A stretch of 8,467 bases of DNA from Chloroflexi bacterium RBG_16_72_14 (GTDB lineage Bacteria > Chloroflexota > Limnocylindria > Limnocylindrales > CSP1-4), in NCBI GenBank assembly GCA_001797035.1, contig MGOE01000150.1, positions 3,550 through 12,016 on the forward strand, written 5' to 3'. The position numbers were made by a program, and so were the translations under genes. Of the stretch, positions 1 to 6,151 are shown piece by piece (within the stretch, counting starts at the first letter, position 1; each line of letters starts with the position of its first letter). The notes under the pieces are model-generated. The model worked only from the letters and a program-made list of their open reading frames with translations. It made no database searches and was not told where the DNA came from.

Positions 1-1576
1 GGGCCTCGACATTCTCGAAGCCCGCCGCCACGCACTCCGCCTCGTCGCGCAGCCGCCGCGCGGACGCGCGGTCGCCCGTCATGTCCGCCGCGATCGAGGC
101 CATCGCCAGCGCGTTCACCAGCGGGCCGGGACGACCGGCCTCCCGTTGTGCATCAGCCGCGCGCTCGAGGAGCGGCCGGGCCGCGACCGGGTCTGCCTGC
201 AGCAGGGCGAGGAACCCGCGCATGAAGAGGCCGCCGGCGTGCGACGCCGGGTCGCCCGGCCCCATCGTGAGGAGCTCGTCCAGCCAACGCACGCCTTCCG
301 TGGTCGCACGTGTGATCCAGTACCAGCCGACGTCGACCGCGAGCGCGGTCCCGCGCGCGACGTCCTCCCGCACAGCGCATCGACGGAGGACCCAGCGGAT
401 GTTGTCGATCTCCACGTCCATCCAGCCGAGCCACGCGACGAGCCGGTACCGGGCCTGCGCCGCGTTCCTTCGACCCTCCGAGACGTAGTGGTCGACGCAG
501 TGGAGCTCGACGGCTTCCTCCTCGCCCGCCTCTCGCGTCCTGAGGCCGGCGAACTCGCGCATCGACTCGTGCAGTCGATAGCACGCGATTCCCTGGACCT
601 CGTCCTTCAGCACCAGCGACTTGTCGACCAGCGATGACAGCAGGTCCAGGACGGTCGCGGGCGGCACGTCGTCGAACGCGCACACCGACGCGACATCGTC
701 CAGCGTGAACCGGCCGGCGAAGGCGGACAGGCGCCGGAAGAGCGCCCGCTCCTCCGGCTTCAGCAGGTCGTGGCTCCACTCGATGGTGGTCCGGAGCGTC
801 TGGTGGCGCGGCAGGGCCGCGCGACTGCCCCCCGTGAGCAGGCCGAACCGGTCCGACAGGCGATCGCTGATCTGCTCCACGGACAGGACCCGCGTCCGGA
901 CCGCCGCGAGCTCGATCGCGAGCGGCAGACCGTCGAGTCGCCGGCAAACCTCCACGACCGCCATCCGGTTGGAGGTGGCCAGCTCGAACCGGCCCGAGGC
1001 GGCCGCCGCCCTCTCGGTGAAGAGCTCGACCGACTCGTTGAGGCGAAGCTGGTCGAGGGTCTCGTCGCCCTGCGCGCGGGGCAGCTCCAGCGGCGGGATC
1101 GGGATGACGTGCTCGCCCGTGACCGACAGCGGCTCCCGGCTCGTGGCGACCACCCGCACGCCCGGCGCAGACCTGAGGACGTCGGTCACGACCTGCGCGG
1201 CTGCCTCGAGCAGGTGCTCGCAGTTGTCCACCAGGAGGAGCAGCTTCCGGTCCCGCAGGTGGGAGAGCAGGAGGGCCCGCGGCTCGGTCGCTGCCTGATC
1301 GCGCAGGTCCAGGGCCGCGAGGACCGCGTTGCCGACCAGGGCCGGGTCCCGGACGTCGGCGAGCTCGACGAGCCACGCGCCGTCCGGGAAGGCTCGCGCG
1401 AGATCGGTCCCGATCCGGATCGCGAGGCGGGTCTTGCCGACGCCGCCCGGGCCGACGAGGGTGACCAGGCGAACCGTGGCGAGCTTCTTCCGCAGCTCCG
1501 CGAGCTCGCGGCGGCGGCCGACGAAGCTGGTCGCCTCGGCCGGCAGGTTGCCCCGGCGACGGGTGGGCCTGGCCAT
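1..1576 (-). CDS. AfsR/LuxR-type STAND ATPase transcriptional regulator (C-terminus beyond the window)
   Basis: Reading the minus strand from ATG 1576 gives 525 codons without a stop to the window edge, so the gene is partial. Visible: R20-region FVGRRREL entry motif; Walker A GPGGVGKT at residues 42-49; Walker B LLLLVDN at about 112-118 followed by CEHLL; sensor-like ATSREPL at 144-150; GLPLAIELAA at 216-225; then a winged-helix-like stretch containing RHQTLRTTIEWSHDLL and LFRRLSAFAGRFTLDD. Beyond about residue 370 come helical, TPR-like repeats (for example ARPLLERAADAQREAG). This is the NB-ARC/STAND core of predicted ATPases in the AfsR and large LuxR regulator families, which oligomerise on nucleotide binding and usually control transcription. 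There is no N-terminal SARP DNA-binding domain; a LuxR HTH could lie at the unseen C-terminus, so the output domain is unknown. The start is supported by GAGGGG at 1581-1586, four bases upstream. It is divergent from the DUF4386 operon. Family assignment is secure; DNA-binding role is inferred. Confidence 0.93.
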   Translation of the reverse strand, partial: MARPTRRRGNLPAEATSFVGRRRELAELRKKLATVRLVTLVGPGGVGKTRLAIRIGTDLARAFPDGAWLVELADVRDPALVGNAVLAALDLRDQAATEPRALLLSHLRDRKLLLLVDNCEHLLEAAAQVVTDVLRSAPGVRVVATSREPLSVTGEHVIPIPPLELPRAQGDETLDQLRLNESVELFTERAAAASGRFELATSNRMAVVEVCRRLDGLPLAIELAAVRTRVLSVEQISDRLSDRFGLLTGGSRAALPRHQTLRTTIEWSHDLLKPEERALFRRLSAFAGRFTLDDVASVCAFDDVPPATVLDLLSSLVDKSLVLKDEVQGIACYRLHESMREFAGLRTREAGEEEAVELHCVDHYVSEGRRNAAQARYRLVAWLGWMDVEIDNIRWVLRRCAVREDVARGTALAVDVGWYWITRATTEGVRWLDELLTMGPGDPASHAGGLFMRGFLALLQADPVAARPLLERAADAQREAGRPGPLVNALAMASIAADMTGDRASARRLRDEAECVAAGFENVEA

Positions 1577-1692
1577 GGTGCCCCTCACGGTACTCCGGGC
1601 AGTCGGCGACCCGCGGCCGGCCCGCTCATGACCGAATCACGAAACCCATCGATGCCGTCGTGCCCCGTCGCACCGCAGGCTGGCGTGCATGA

Positions 1693-1713
1693 CGGACGCG
1701 GACACGGCGTCCG
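1693..1713. promoter_or_regulatory. Perfect 7-bp inverted repeat in the divergent intergenic region
   Basis: CGGACGC at 1693-1699 and GCGTCCG at 1707-1713 are exact inverted repeats separated by seven bases. A direct repeat GCATGA (1687-1692 and 1713-1718) brackets the palindrome. It ends nine bases before the AAGGAG ribosome-binding site of the DUF4386 gene. It could be an operator for the divergent regulator or a leader hairpin limiting translation. In DNA this GC-rich a 7-bp palindrome can arise by chance, so the call is tentative. Confidence 0.25.
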
Positions 1714-1732
1714 CATGATCGAAGGAGAAGAG

Positions 1733-2455
1733 ATGAGCGACCTACGGGCCGCACGGCTCACGGGCGTGCTGTTCATCATCGCGACCGTGGCAAACCTGCT
1801 CGGTGCGGCGGTCCGGCCGGGCCTGACCGGCACGGACTACCTGGGCACGTTGTCCGCGGATCCGGACCGGGTGGCTTCCGGCGCGCTGCTCCTGCTCATC
1901 GCGGCGTTCGCGTGCGCGGGGATCGCCGTCACGATGTACCCGGTCGTCAAGAGGTCGGACACGGGTCTGGCGCTCGGATCCGTCGTCTTCCGGACGCTGG
2001 AGACGGTCATGTACATGGTCGCCGTCGTGTGCCTGCTGTCCCTGTCGACGCTGGGGCAGGCCTCCATCTCGGCAGGAGCCGATCAGATCGCGCTCGGCGC
2101 AATCGGCGGCCTGCTCCTGAGCCTGCGCGAGCATGCCGCCCTGGCCGGAGTGTTCGCCTTCTGCCTCGGCGCCTTTCTCTACTACACCGCCTTCTTCCGG
2201 TCACGGCTCATCCCCAGGTGGCTCTCCGGCTGGGGGATCGCGGCGATCGGCCTGCTGGCCGCCGCGAGCGTGCTGGCGCTGTTCGCCGGTCGCCCCGTGA
2301 CGGACTACGTGCCCATGGCGCTCCCGATCTTCCTGCAGGAGATGGTCCTGGCGGTCTGGCTGATTGCCAGGGGGTTCAGCCCGGTCCGCGCCGCCGCGCC
2401 CGAGGCCGACCTCGCAGCCGGCCGGACGGCCGGCACGCTCGCGGTCGCGAGGTGA
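1733..2455 (+). CDS. DUF4386 family integral membrane protein
   Basis: A 240-aa protein with about six predicted membrane helices: residues 9-27, 49-72, 83-105, 135-155, 165-185 and 194-213. Features I associate with the DUF4386 family are visible: an early ARLTGVLFIIATVANL helix, FRTLE (86-90) at the third helix, FYY-like LYYTAFFRSRLIPRWLS (149-165) and PIFLQEMVLAVWLI (198-211). The family has no established biochemical activity; members occur in Bacteroidota, Chloroflexota and Actinomycetota, often beside oxidoreductases or regulators. ATG 1733 is chosen because AAGGAG (1722-1727) lies five bases before it; an in-frame ATG at 1715 would place this site inside the gene. The tail after residue 215 is Ala-rich and hydrophilic. 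It is the first gene of a two-gene unit with the MDR enzyme five bases downstream. Family is confident; function unknown. Confidence 0.9.
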   Translation: MSDLRAARLTGVLFIIATVANLLGAAVRPGLTGTDYLGTLSADPDRVASGALLLLIAAFACAGIAVTMYPVVKRSDTGLALGSVVFRTLETVMYMVAVVCLLSLSTLGQASISAGADQIALGAIGGLLLSLREHAALAGVFAFCLGAFLYYTAFFRSRLIPRWLSGWGIAAIGLLAAASVLALFAGRPVTDYVPMALPIFLQEMVLAVWLIARGFSPVRAAAPEADLAAGRTAGTLAVAR

Positions 2456-2460
2456 CCCGC

Positions 2461-3387
2461 ATGAAGGCAGCAGTATGCGAACGCTACGGTCCCCCGGAGG
2501 TCCTGCGGATCGCGGAGGTCGAGGCTCCGGTCCCAGCACACGACGAGATCCTCGTGCGGACGCACGCGTCGACGGTCAACTCGAGCGACTGGTACGTCCG
2601 GAGCGGCATCCCGATGTCACCGCTGGCTGTCCAGGTCCCGTTCCGGCTGCTGGTGGGCCTCCGACGCCCGCGGAGGCGGATCATCGGCCTGATCCTCGCC
2701 GGTGAGGTCGTCGAGGCCGGGAGGACCGTCACACGGTTCCGTCCGGGCGATCGCGTCTGGGCCTTCACCAAGCTCCGCTTCGGGGCGTACGCCGAGTACA
2801 CGTGCCTGAAGGAGGCCAGCAGCGTCGCGATCGCTCCGGCCGGCCTCACGCACGACGAGGCCGCCGCGATCGCCTACGGGGGCCTGATGGCCCTGCACTA
2901 CCTGCGGCGGGGCGGCGTCCGGAGCGGACAGCGCGTGCTGGTCTACGGGGCCTCGGGGGCGGTCGGGACGGCAGCCGTCCAGCTCGCGCGGCACGCGGGC
3001 GCCGAGGTGACCGGCGTCTGCGGCCCGGACAACCTGGAGCTGGTGGCCTCCCTTGGCGCCGTCGCCGTGCTCGACTACACGACCGTGGGGGCACCGCCGG
3101 ACGGGTCGACGTACGACCTCGTCCTCGACGCGGTCGGGAAGCGACGGAGCTCGCCGCTGAAGGTCGCGTGCCGGCAGGCCGTGGCACCGGGAGGTGTGTA
3201 CGTCTCGGTGGACGATGGGACCCCCGGCTTCGCGGCGGCCGACCTCGCCGCCCTGGCGGAGCTCGTGGAGTCGGGGGCGATCAGGGCCGTTATCGACCGG
3301 GTCTACCCGCTGGAGCGGATCGCGGAGGCGCATCGATATGTCGAGACGGACCACAAGCGGGGCAACGTCGTCATCACCGTCGCATGA
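2461..3387 (+). CDS. Zinc-independent MDR oxidoreductase (NAD(P)H:quinone reductase-like)
   Basis: A 308-aa medium-chain dehydrogenase/reductase. The N-terminal GroES-like domain begins MKAAVCERYGPPEVLRI and contains VNSSDWYVRSG (39-49) and the turn RFRPGDRVWAF. The Rossmann domain carries GASGAVGTAAVQLA from residue 163, the nucleotide-binding glycine motif of quinone-reductase-type MDRs. The C-terminus HKRGNVVITV is characteristic of this subfamily. I see neither the catalytic zinc Cys/His set nor the four-Cys structural zinc loop of alcohol dehydrogenases, so it probably reduces quinones or enones with NADPH; the substrate cannot be told. GAGGTG at 2449-2454 serves as its ribosome-binding site and overlaps the stop of the DUF4386 gene, so translation of the two is likely coupled. 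The length is slightly short of the common 310-335 aa but both domains are complete. Confidence 0.93.
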   Translation: MKAAVCERYGPPEVLRIAEVEAPVPAHDEILVRTHASTVNSSDWYVRSGIPMSPLAVQVPFRLLVGLRRPRRRIIGLILAGEVVEAGRTVTRFRPGDRVWAFTKLRFGAYAEYTCLKEASSVAIAPAGLTHDEAAAIAYGGLMALHYLRRGGVRSGQRVLVYGASGAVGTAAVQLARHAGAEVTGVCGPDNLELVASLGAVAVLDYTTVGAPPDGSTYDLVLDAVGKRRSSPLKVACRQAVAPGGVYVSVDDGTPGFAAADLAALAELVESGAIRAVIDRVYPLERIAEAHRYVETDHKRGNVVITVA

Positions 3388-3439
3388 CGTGCGGGCGCGA
3401 GCCCGGTTGCATCGGTCCTGAGGATGCCCCAGCCGTGTT

Positions 3440-3477
3440 TGTTGTTCCTGCGCGCCCGAGTCCCTCCGGGCGCGCCA
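3440..3477 (+). repeat. Intergenic tRNA-tail-like palindromic repeat, copy 1
   Basis: A 38-bp element that recurs at 4924-4961 and 8288-8325. It starts TGTTGTTCCTG and then forms a perfect 9-bp stem, GCGCGCCCG (3450-3458) with CGGGCGCGC (3467-3475), around the 8-nt loop AGTCCCTC. The right half, CCGAGTCCCTCCGGGC plus GCGCCA, resembles a tRNA T-loop, T-stem and acceptor strand ending in CCA, but CCCTC has no matching T-stem partner and no tRNA body lies upstream. It sits 52 bp after the MDR stop and could also act as a transcription terminator, although no T-run follows the stem. Confidence 0.75.
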
Positions 3478-3510
3478 CGGTCCCCATCGGCGCCGATCCG
3501 ATCAGCAGAG

Positions 3511-3516
3511 TAGACT
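3511..3516 (+). promoter_or_regulatory. Possible -10 hexamer upstream of the small conserved gene
   Basis: TAGACT lies within an AT-richer patch about 70 bp before the start at 3589. It matches the usual TANNNT pattern of housekeeping -10 boxes in high-GC bacteria. No convincing -35 box is visible at 16-18 bp spacing, so this is a weak prediction. Confidence 0.25.
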
Positions 3517-3588
3517 GCGCGCCCAACGGTAGCGGCAGACCGACAGTCGGGCCTTCCGGAGGTCGCCGTGGTCAAGGTGGAGGACCGC

Positions 3589-3936
3589 ATGGCAACGTCC
3601 GTCTTCGTGATGCCGATCATCCCAGGCAAGGAGGAAATGGACAGAGAGACCCTCCAGCACCTTGCCTCCCCCGGGCCCGAGCACGATGGCTATGCCGCTG
3701 CCCGTCGCGCGCAGGGGATCACGCGCGAAGCCGTCTGGCACCAGCGGACGCCCATGGGGACGTTCGCGATCGTCCTCATGGAGGGGGACGACCTGGCCGG
3801 CGCGATGGCCGCGATGACGCACGGCGACGACCCGTTCAACCGGCAGTTCCGGGAATTCGTGAAGGACGTGCACGGCGTCGATCTCGCCGCGAACGGGGCT
3901 CCGGACGTCACGCCAATCATCGACAACAGCTTCTAG
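3589..3936 (+). CDS. Small conserved protein of unknown function (ferredoxin-like alpha/beta fold likely)
   Basis: A 115-aa soluble protein without a signal peptide or membrane helix. It begins MATSVFVMPIIPGKEEMDRE, then has GITREAVWHQRTPMGTFAIV near the middle and DDPFNRQFREFVKDVHGVDL towards the end. The pattern strand (VFVMPI), helix, strand (REAVWHQ), strand (FAIVLMEG), helix (DDLAGAMAAM) resembles dimeric alpha/beta-barrel or ABM-like proteins. I recognise the general type from Actinomycetota and Chloroflexota genomes but cannot give a family name or reaction. ATG 3589 is preferred because GGAGG (3579-3583) stands five bases upstream; an in-frame GTG at 3568 with GGAGGT at 3558-3563 is a credible alternative that adds seven residues. 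It is probably monocistronic, with repeat copy 1 upstream and pseudogene remains downstream. Confidence 0.82.
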   Translation: MATSVFVMPIIPGKEEMDRETLQHLASPGPEHDGYAAARRAQGITREAVWHQRTPMGTFAIVLMEGDDLAGAMAAMTHGDDPFNRQFREFVKDVHGVDLAANGAPDVTPIIDNSF

Positions 3937-3963
3937 CGCCAATCTGCGGGCTGCCTCTGGCGC
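3936..3963 (+). terminator. Possible stem-loop terminator after the small conserved gene
   Basis: GCGCCA (3936-3941) and TGGCGC (3958-3963) form a perfect 6-bp stem with a 16-nt loop, starting on the last base of the stop codon. No T-tract follows, so it would be an atypical terminator. Position supports it; stem length alone does not. Confidence 0.28.
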
Positions 3964-4013
3964 ACCCCCACCGGAGTCAAGGGCACCGTCTCCCGGCGGC
4001 ACGGGTGGCGCAA

Positions 4014-4310
4014 CCGAGCGGCGCGCAGTTCAACGCGGTCAGCCGCTTTCCGGACGACAACCCGAACCCGGTTCTACGCGTAGTCGACGACGGGGCACCT
4101 CATCTACGCCAATCCGGCGAGCGCCGCGGTGCTGAAGGCGCTCGGGGTCACGGTCGGCGATCGGGTGCCTCCCGAGACGATGGTGCGCCTCGCGGCCGTC
4201 GGAGCCGAGCGAGGATCCCTGGAACTGCTCGTCGATCACCGGACGTACGGGGTCTGGCCCGTCCCATGCCGGACCTGCAGCTCACGAACCTCGGGGCAGC
4301 GGGTCGGGGC
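4014..4310 (+). pseudogene. Frameshifted remnant of a PAS sensor domain
   Basis: Two reading frames together spell a PAS-like domain of the kind found in sensor kinases and cyclases. One frame (4014 to about 4094) gives SGAQFNAVSRFPDDNPNP then VLRVVDDG; the next frame (4096 to about 4266) continues HLIYANPASAAVLKALGVTV, GDRVPPETMVRLAAVGAERG and LELLVDHRTYGVWPVP; near 4264 the match returns to the first frame as MPDLQLTNLGAA. The first shift is explained by one extra G in the GGGG run at 4092-4095, since removing it yields DDGHLIYANPAS. The second shift has the opposite sign. No start codon with a ribosome-binding site, no upstream partner domain and no kinase, GGDEF or cyclase domain follow, so this is an orphaned fragment. 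Exact borders are uncertain. A sequencing error could explain one shift but not the missing remainder. Confidence 0.66.
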
Positions 4311-4347
4311 ACCTGCGCGTCGGTGCGCCCGGCCGGCCGGGATCTGG

Positions 4348-4614
4348 CTACTTCTCGATGAAGATCGTTACCGGCGGGACCATCCCGTACCGCTCCATCG
4401 CCGCCGCCATCTCGGGAGAGGCTGCGCTCTGGGTAGCCTGGAAGGCCTGCAGGTCAGGGACGTCCCATGTGGTGGCGACGAGGTTGCTGCCGTCCATCGC
4501 GACGTAGCTGGTCCCGTCCGACGCGACGGCGGACATCTGGGCGACGAGCTCCGGCTTGAACTTCAGCCACGCCTCGACATCCTTGACCGCCGCAGTGACC
4601 ACCATCTTCGGCAT
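4348..4614 (-). CDS. Small ABM-like dimeric alpha/beta-barrel protein
   Basis: An 88-aa protein, MPKMVVTAAVKDVEAWLKFK at the start and PPVTIFIEK at the end. The layout strand (MVVTAAV), helix (VEAWLKFKPELVAQMSAV), strands (TSYVAMDGSNLVATTWDV), helix (LQAFQATQSAASPEMAAAME), strand (VTIFIEK) is that of antibiotic-biosynthesis-monooxygenase-like and related ferredoxin-fold dimers. Such proteins bind or oxidise small aromatic molecules or are of unknown role; no catalytic residue set can be assigned here. ATG 4614 has AAGGAG (minus strand) seven bases upstream, in the segment 4621-4627, which supports the start. It is transcribed towards the PAS remnant, and its right flank is a 496-bp stretch without a gene. 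Fold call is moderate; function unknown. Confidence 0.85.
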   Translation of the reverse strand: MPKMVVTAAVKDVEAWLKFKPELVAQMSAVASDGTSYVAMDGSNLVATTWDVPDLQAFQATQSAASPEMAAAMERYGMVPPVTIFIEK

Positions 4615-4727
4615 GCCGTCTCCTTCAGAAGCGTACTCGAAGCCGGACGGCCGAGGACGCCCACCCAGTGCAGGAGCGCGAGTGTGGGCGGGTTCTGAGT
4701 AGCGTCAAGCGGTCGGGACTCGCCATC

Positions 4728-4764
4728 GTGGTTCGCAAGCGCCGTCCACAGTCCGGGCGCGCCA
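4728..4764 (+). repeat. Possible decayed fourth copy of the tRNA-tail-like repeat
   Basis: It ends TCCGGGCGCGCCA exactly like copies 1 and 2 and begins GTGGTTCGCAAGCGCC, which matches 12 of 16 positions of copy 3 (GTTGTTCGTGCGCGCC) with no gap over the 37-bp length. The central loop is diverged and the stem is reduced to GCGCC/GGCGC. It is in the same orientation as the other copies. The shared 13-bp tail is GC-rich, so chance similarity is possible. Confidence 0.35.
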
Positions 4765-4923
4765 CTCGTCGCGAGACCGGCCGCGCGATGGGAGCGTCGC
4801 GTCAGGCGGCGCCTGGGTGCACGGGCGATGCCATGACTCAAGGATGCGTCCGAGCGCGGCTCGCGGCGAGAGGCGCACGGATCGCACCGCGCGGCATCCT
4901 GCCATTCGCGCTCCGTGACGATG

Positions 4924-4961
4924 TGTTGTTCCTGCGCGTCCGAATCCCTCCGGGCGCGCCA
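4924..4961 (+). repeat. Intergenic tRNA-tail-like palindromic repeat, copy 2
   Basis: It differs from copy 1 at only two of 38 positions. The stem is GCGCGTCCG (4934-4942) with CGGGCGCGC (4951-4959) around loop AATCCCTC; the C-to-T change leaves a G-U pair in plus-strand RNA. The right half TCCGAATCCCTCCGGGCGCG plus CCA is the closest of the three to a real tRNA T-loop and acceptor end. It lies 150 bp upstream of the threonine aldolase start. Confidence 0.75.
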
Positions 4962-5070
4962 TGGATCACCTCGACCCCGGGCCACTGGCCAGCGCCCCCG
5001 GGACGCTGCTCAGCAGCCATACTGCCACGACGGTTGCACCACTTCCGGCGACCCGAAGCGGAGCCGTGCC

Positions 5071-5103
5071 ATGTCCGTTCGCCCCTGCGCCTCCATCGCG
5101 TGA
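5071..5103 (+). CDS. Possible 10-codon upstream ORF before the threonine aldolase
   Basis: ATG 5071 opens [10 protein letters not shown] and stops at TGA 5101-5103, seven bases before the aldolase ATG and in another frame. A GCGGAG stretch (5059-5064) precedes it at a plausible distance, whereas the aldolase itself has no Shine-Dalgarno. It could deliver ribosomes to the aldolase start by coupling. No run of regulatory codons is present, and short ORFs like this arise by chance. Confidence 0.2.
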   Translation: MSVRPCASIA

Positions 5104-5110
5104 TCCCGCG

Positions 5111-6151
5111 ATGGACATCATCGACCTACGTTCCGACACCGTCACTCGGCCGTCCGCGGGCATGCGCGACGCGATGGCCCGCGCCGAGGTCGGCGACGAC
5201 CAGTTCGGGGAGGACCCGACGGTCAACGAGTTGCAGGAGCGGGTCGCCGATCTGCTGGCCAAGGAAGCCGCGCTGTGGCTGCCGACGGGGACGATGGCCA
5301 ACCAGGTGGCGCTGCGCGTGTTCGCCCGCCCCGGCGATGACGTGATCTTGGCGCGCGAGAGCCACGCGATGTGGCACGAGACGGGGGCCGCGGCAGCCAA
5401 CGCCGGCGTCCAGTTCACGGAACTGGGAACGGGCGGGGTATTCACCGCCAACGAGTTCCGGGCCGCCCGCAAGCCGCGCGGCCACCCGCTCTACCCGCCG
5501 ACGACCCTGGTCGAGATCGAGGACACCCACAACCGGGCCGGCGGCGTCGTCTTCCCGCCCGAGGAGGCAGTGGCCATCTGCGCGGCGGCCCGGGAGCTCG
5601 GCGTCGCGTCGTACCTCGACGGCGCCCGGCTGTTCAACGCCGCGGCTGCCGGCAAGAGGACCGCGGCGGAGCTCGCGGCCCCGTTCGACCTCGTGTCAAT
5701 CGCCCTGTCCAAGGGGCTCGGCGCCCCGGGCGGCTCCGTCCTGGCCGGAGCGCGCGAGCACATCGACGCTGCCGTCCGCTATCGACGGATGTCCGGCGGG
5801 GCGATGCGGCAGGTAGGGATCTTCGCGGCCGCGGGGCTGCACGCCCTCGACCACAACCTGGGACGGCTCGCCGAGGATCACTCCAATGCCCGGCTCATCG
5901 CCGATCTCGTTGCCCAGAGCCCCCGGGTCATCCTTGATCCGAAGGCGGTCCGGACCAACATCCTCGTCTTCCGCCTCACCGGCGACGGGCCGGATGCCGC
6001 GACCGTCGTGTCCCGGGCGAGGGATCGCGGGGTGCTGGTCTTCGCGTTCGGGCCCCGGACGGTACGCGCCGTCACGCACCTGGACGTCTCGCGGCAGGCG
6101 TGCCGTCTGGCGGGGACGCTCCTGCTGGAGGCGGTCGACGCGTCGTCGTGA
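5111..6151 (+). CDS. ltaE: Low-specificity L-threonine aldolase (PLP-dependent, fold type I)
   Basis: A 346-aa cytosolic enzyme, the usual length for the family, that cleaves L-threonine or L-allo-threonine to glycine and acetaldehyde. It starts [20 protein letters not shown], the canonical entry, and continues with [20 protein letters not shown] and [15 protein letters not shown]. His85 in [10 protein letters not shown] corresponds to the histidine that stacks on the PLP ring; EDTHNRAGG follows; Asp170 and Arg173 in [10 protein letters not shown] hold the cofactor; Lys201 in [12 protein letters not shown] is the Schiff-base lysine; [13 protein letters not shown] follows. All key residues are present. 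ATG 5111 is set by homology; an in-frame extension to 4961 would add a low-complexity Pro/Ala/Ser segment foreign to the family. There is no Shine-Dalgarno, so translation may be leaderless or coupled to the short upstream ORF. It appears monocistronic. Confidence 0.95.
   Translation: MDIIDLRSDTVTRPSAGMRDAMARAEVGDDQFGEDPTVNELQERVADLLAKEAALWLPTGTMANQVALRVFARPGDDVILARESHAMWHETGAAAANAGVQFTELGTGGVFTANEFRAARKPRGHPLYPPTTLVEIEDTHNRAGGVVFPPEEAVAICAAARELGVASYLDGARLFNAAAAGKRTAAELAAPFDLVSIALSKGLGAPGGSVLAGAREHIDAAVRYRRMSGGAMRQVGIFAAAGLHALDHNLGRLAEDHSNARLIADLVAQSPRVILDPKAVRTNILVFRLTGDGPDAATVVSRARDRGVLVFAFGPRTVRAVTHLDVSRQACRLAGTLLLEAVDASS

Larger units (their letters stand above)
4615..5110. other. Gene-free divergent intergenic region
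   Basis: This 496-bp stretch separates the minus-strand ABM-like gene from the threonine aldolase. Open frames on both strands here have no recognisable domains, no good ribosome-binding sites and compositions typical of random high-GC frames. It contains repeat copy 2 (4924-4961) and a possible decayed copy (4728-4764). Promoters for both flanking genes should lie within it, but I see no convincing -35/-10 pair; CATACT at 5018-5023 is the best of several weak -10 candidates for the aldolase. Confidence 0.6.

Noticed and set aside
153..1376. Long minus-strand open frame of 407 codons overlapping the regulator
   Set aside because: It is out of phase with the frame that contains Walker A/B and the STAND motifs, has Arg/Pro/Gly-rich random composition and no domain. 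It is a shadow of the partial regulator gene.
770..1732. In-frame upstream extension of the DUF4386 gene
   Set aside because: The extension is antisense to the regulator and of random high-GC composition. A strong ribosome-binding site at 1722-1727 fixes the start at 1733.
1912..2460. In-frame upstream extension of the MDR gene
   Set aside because: It overlaps the DUF4386 gene in another frame, and the MDR family start MKAAV at 2461 is preceded by a ribosome-binding site.
3440..3477. Integron attC site
   Set aside because: There are no RYYYAAC/GTTRRRY core boxes, the element is too short, and no integrase or cassette spacing is present.
2802..4008. Long plus-strand open frame across the MDR gene and the small conserved gene
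   Set aside because: It overlaps two convincing genes in other frames. Only its end (from about 4014) carries meaningful sequence, which is the PAS remnant.
4880..4964. A complete tRNA gene ending at repeat copy 2
   Set aside because: I looked for a 5' acceptor strand matching CGGGCGC, a D-arm and an anticodon arm in the 70-90 bases upstream and found none. The T-stem also does not pair.
4961..5110. N-terminal extension of the threonine aldolase
   Set aside because: It is Pro/Ala/Ser-rich, overlaps the last base of repeat copy 2 and precedes the canonical family start [12 protein letters not shown].
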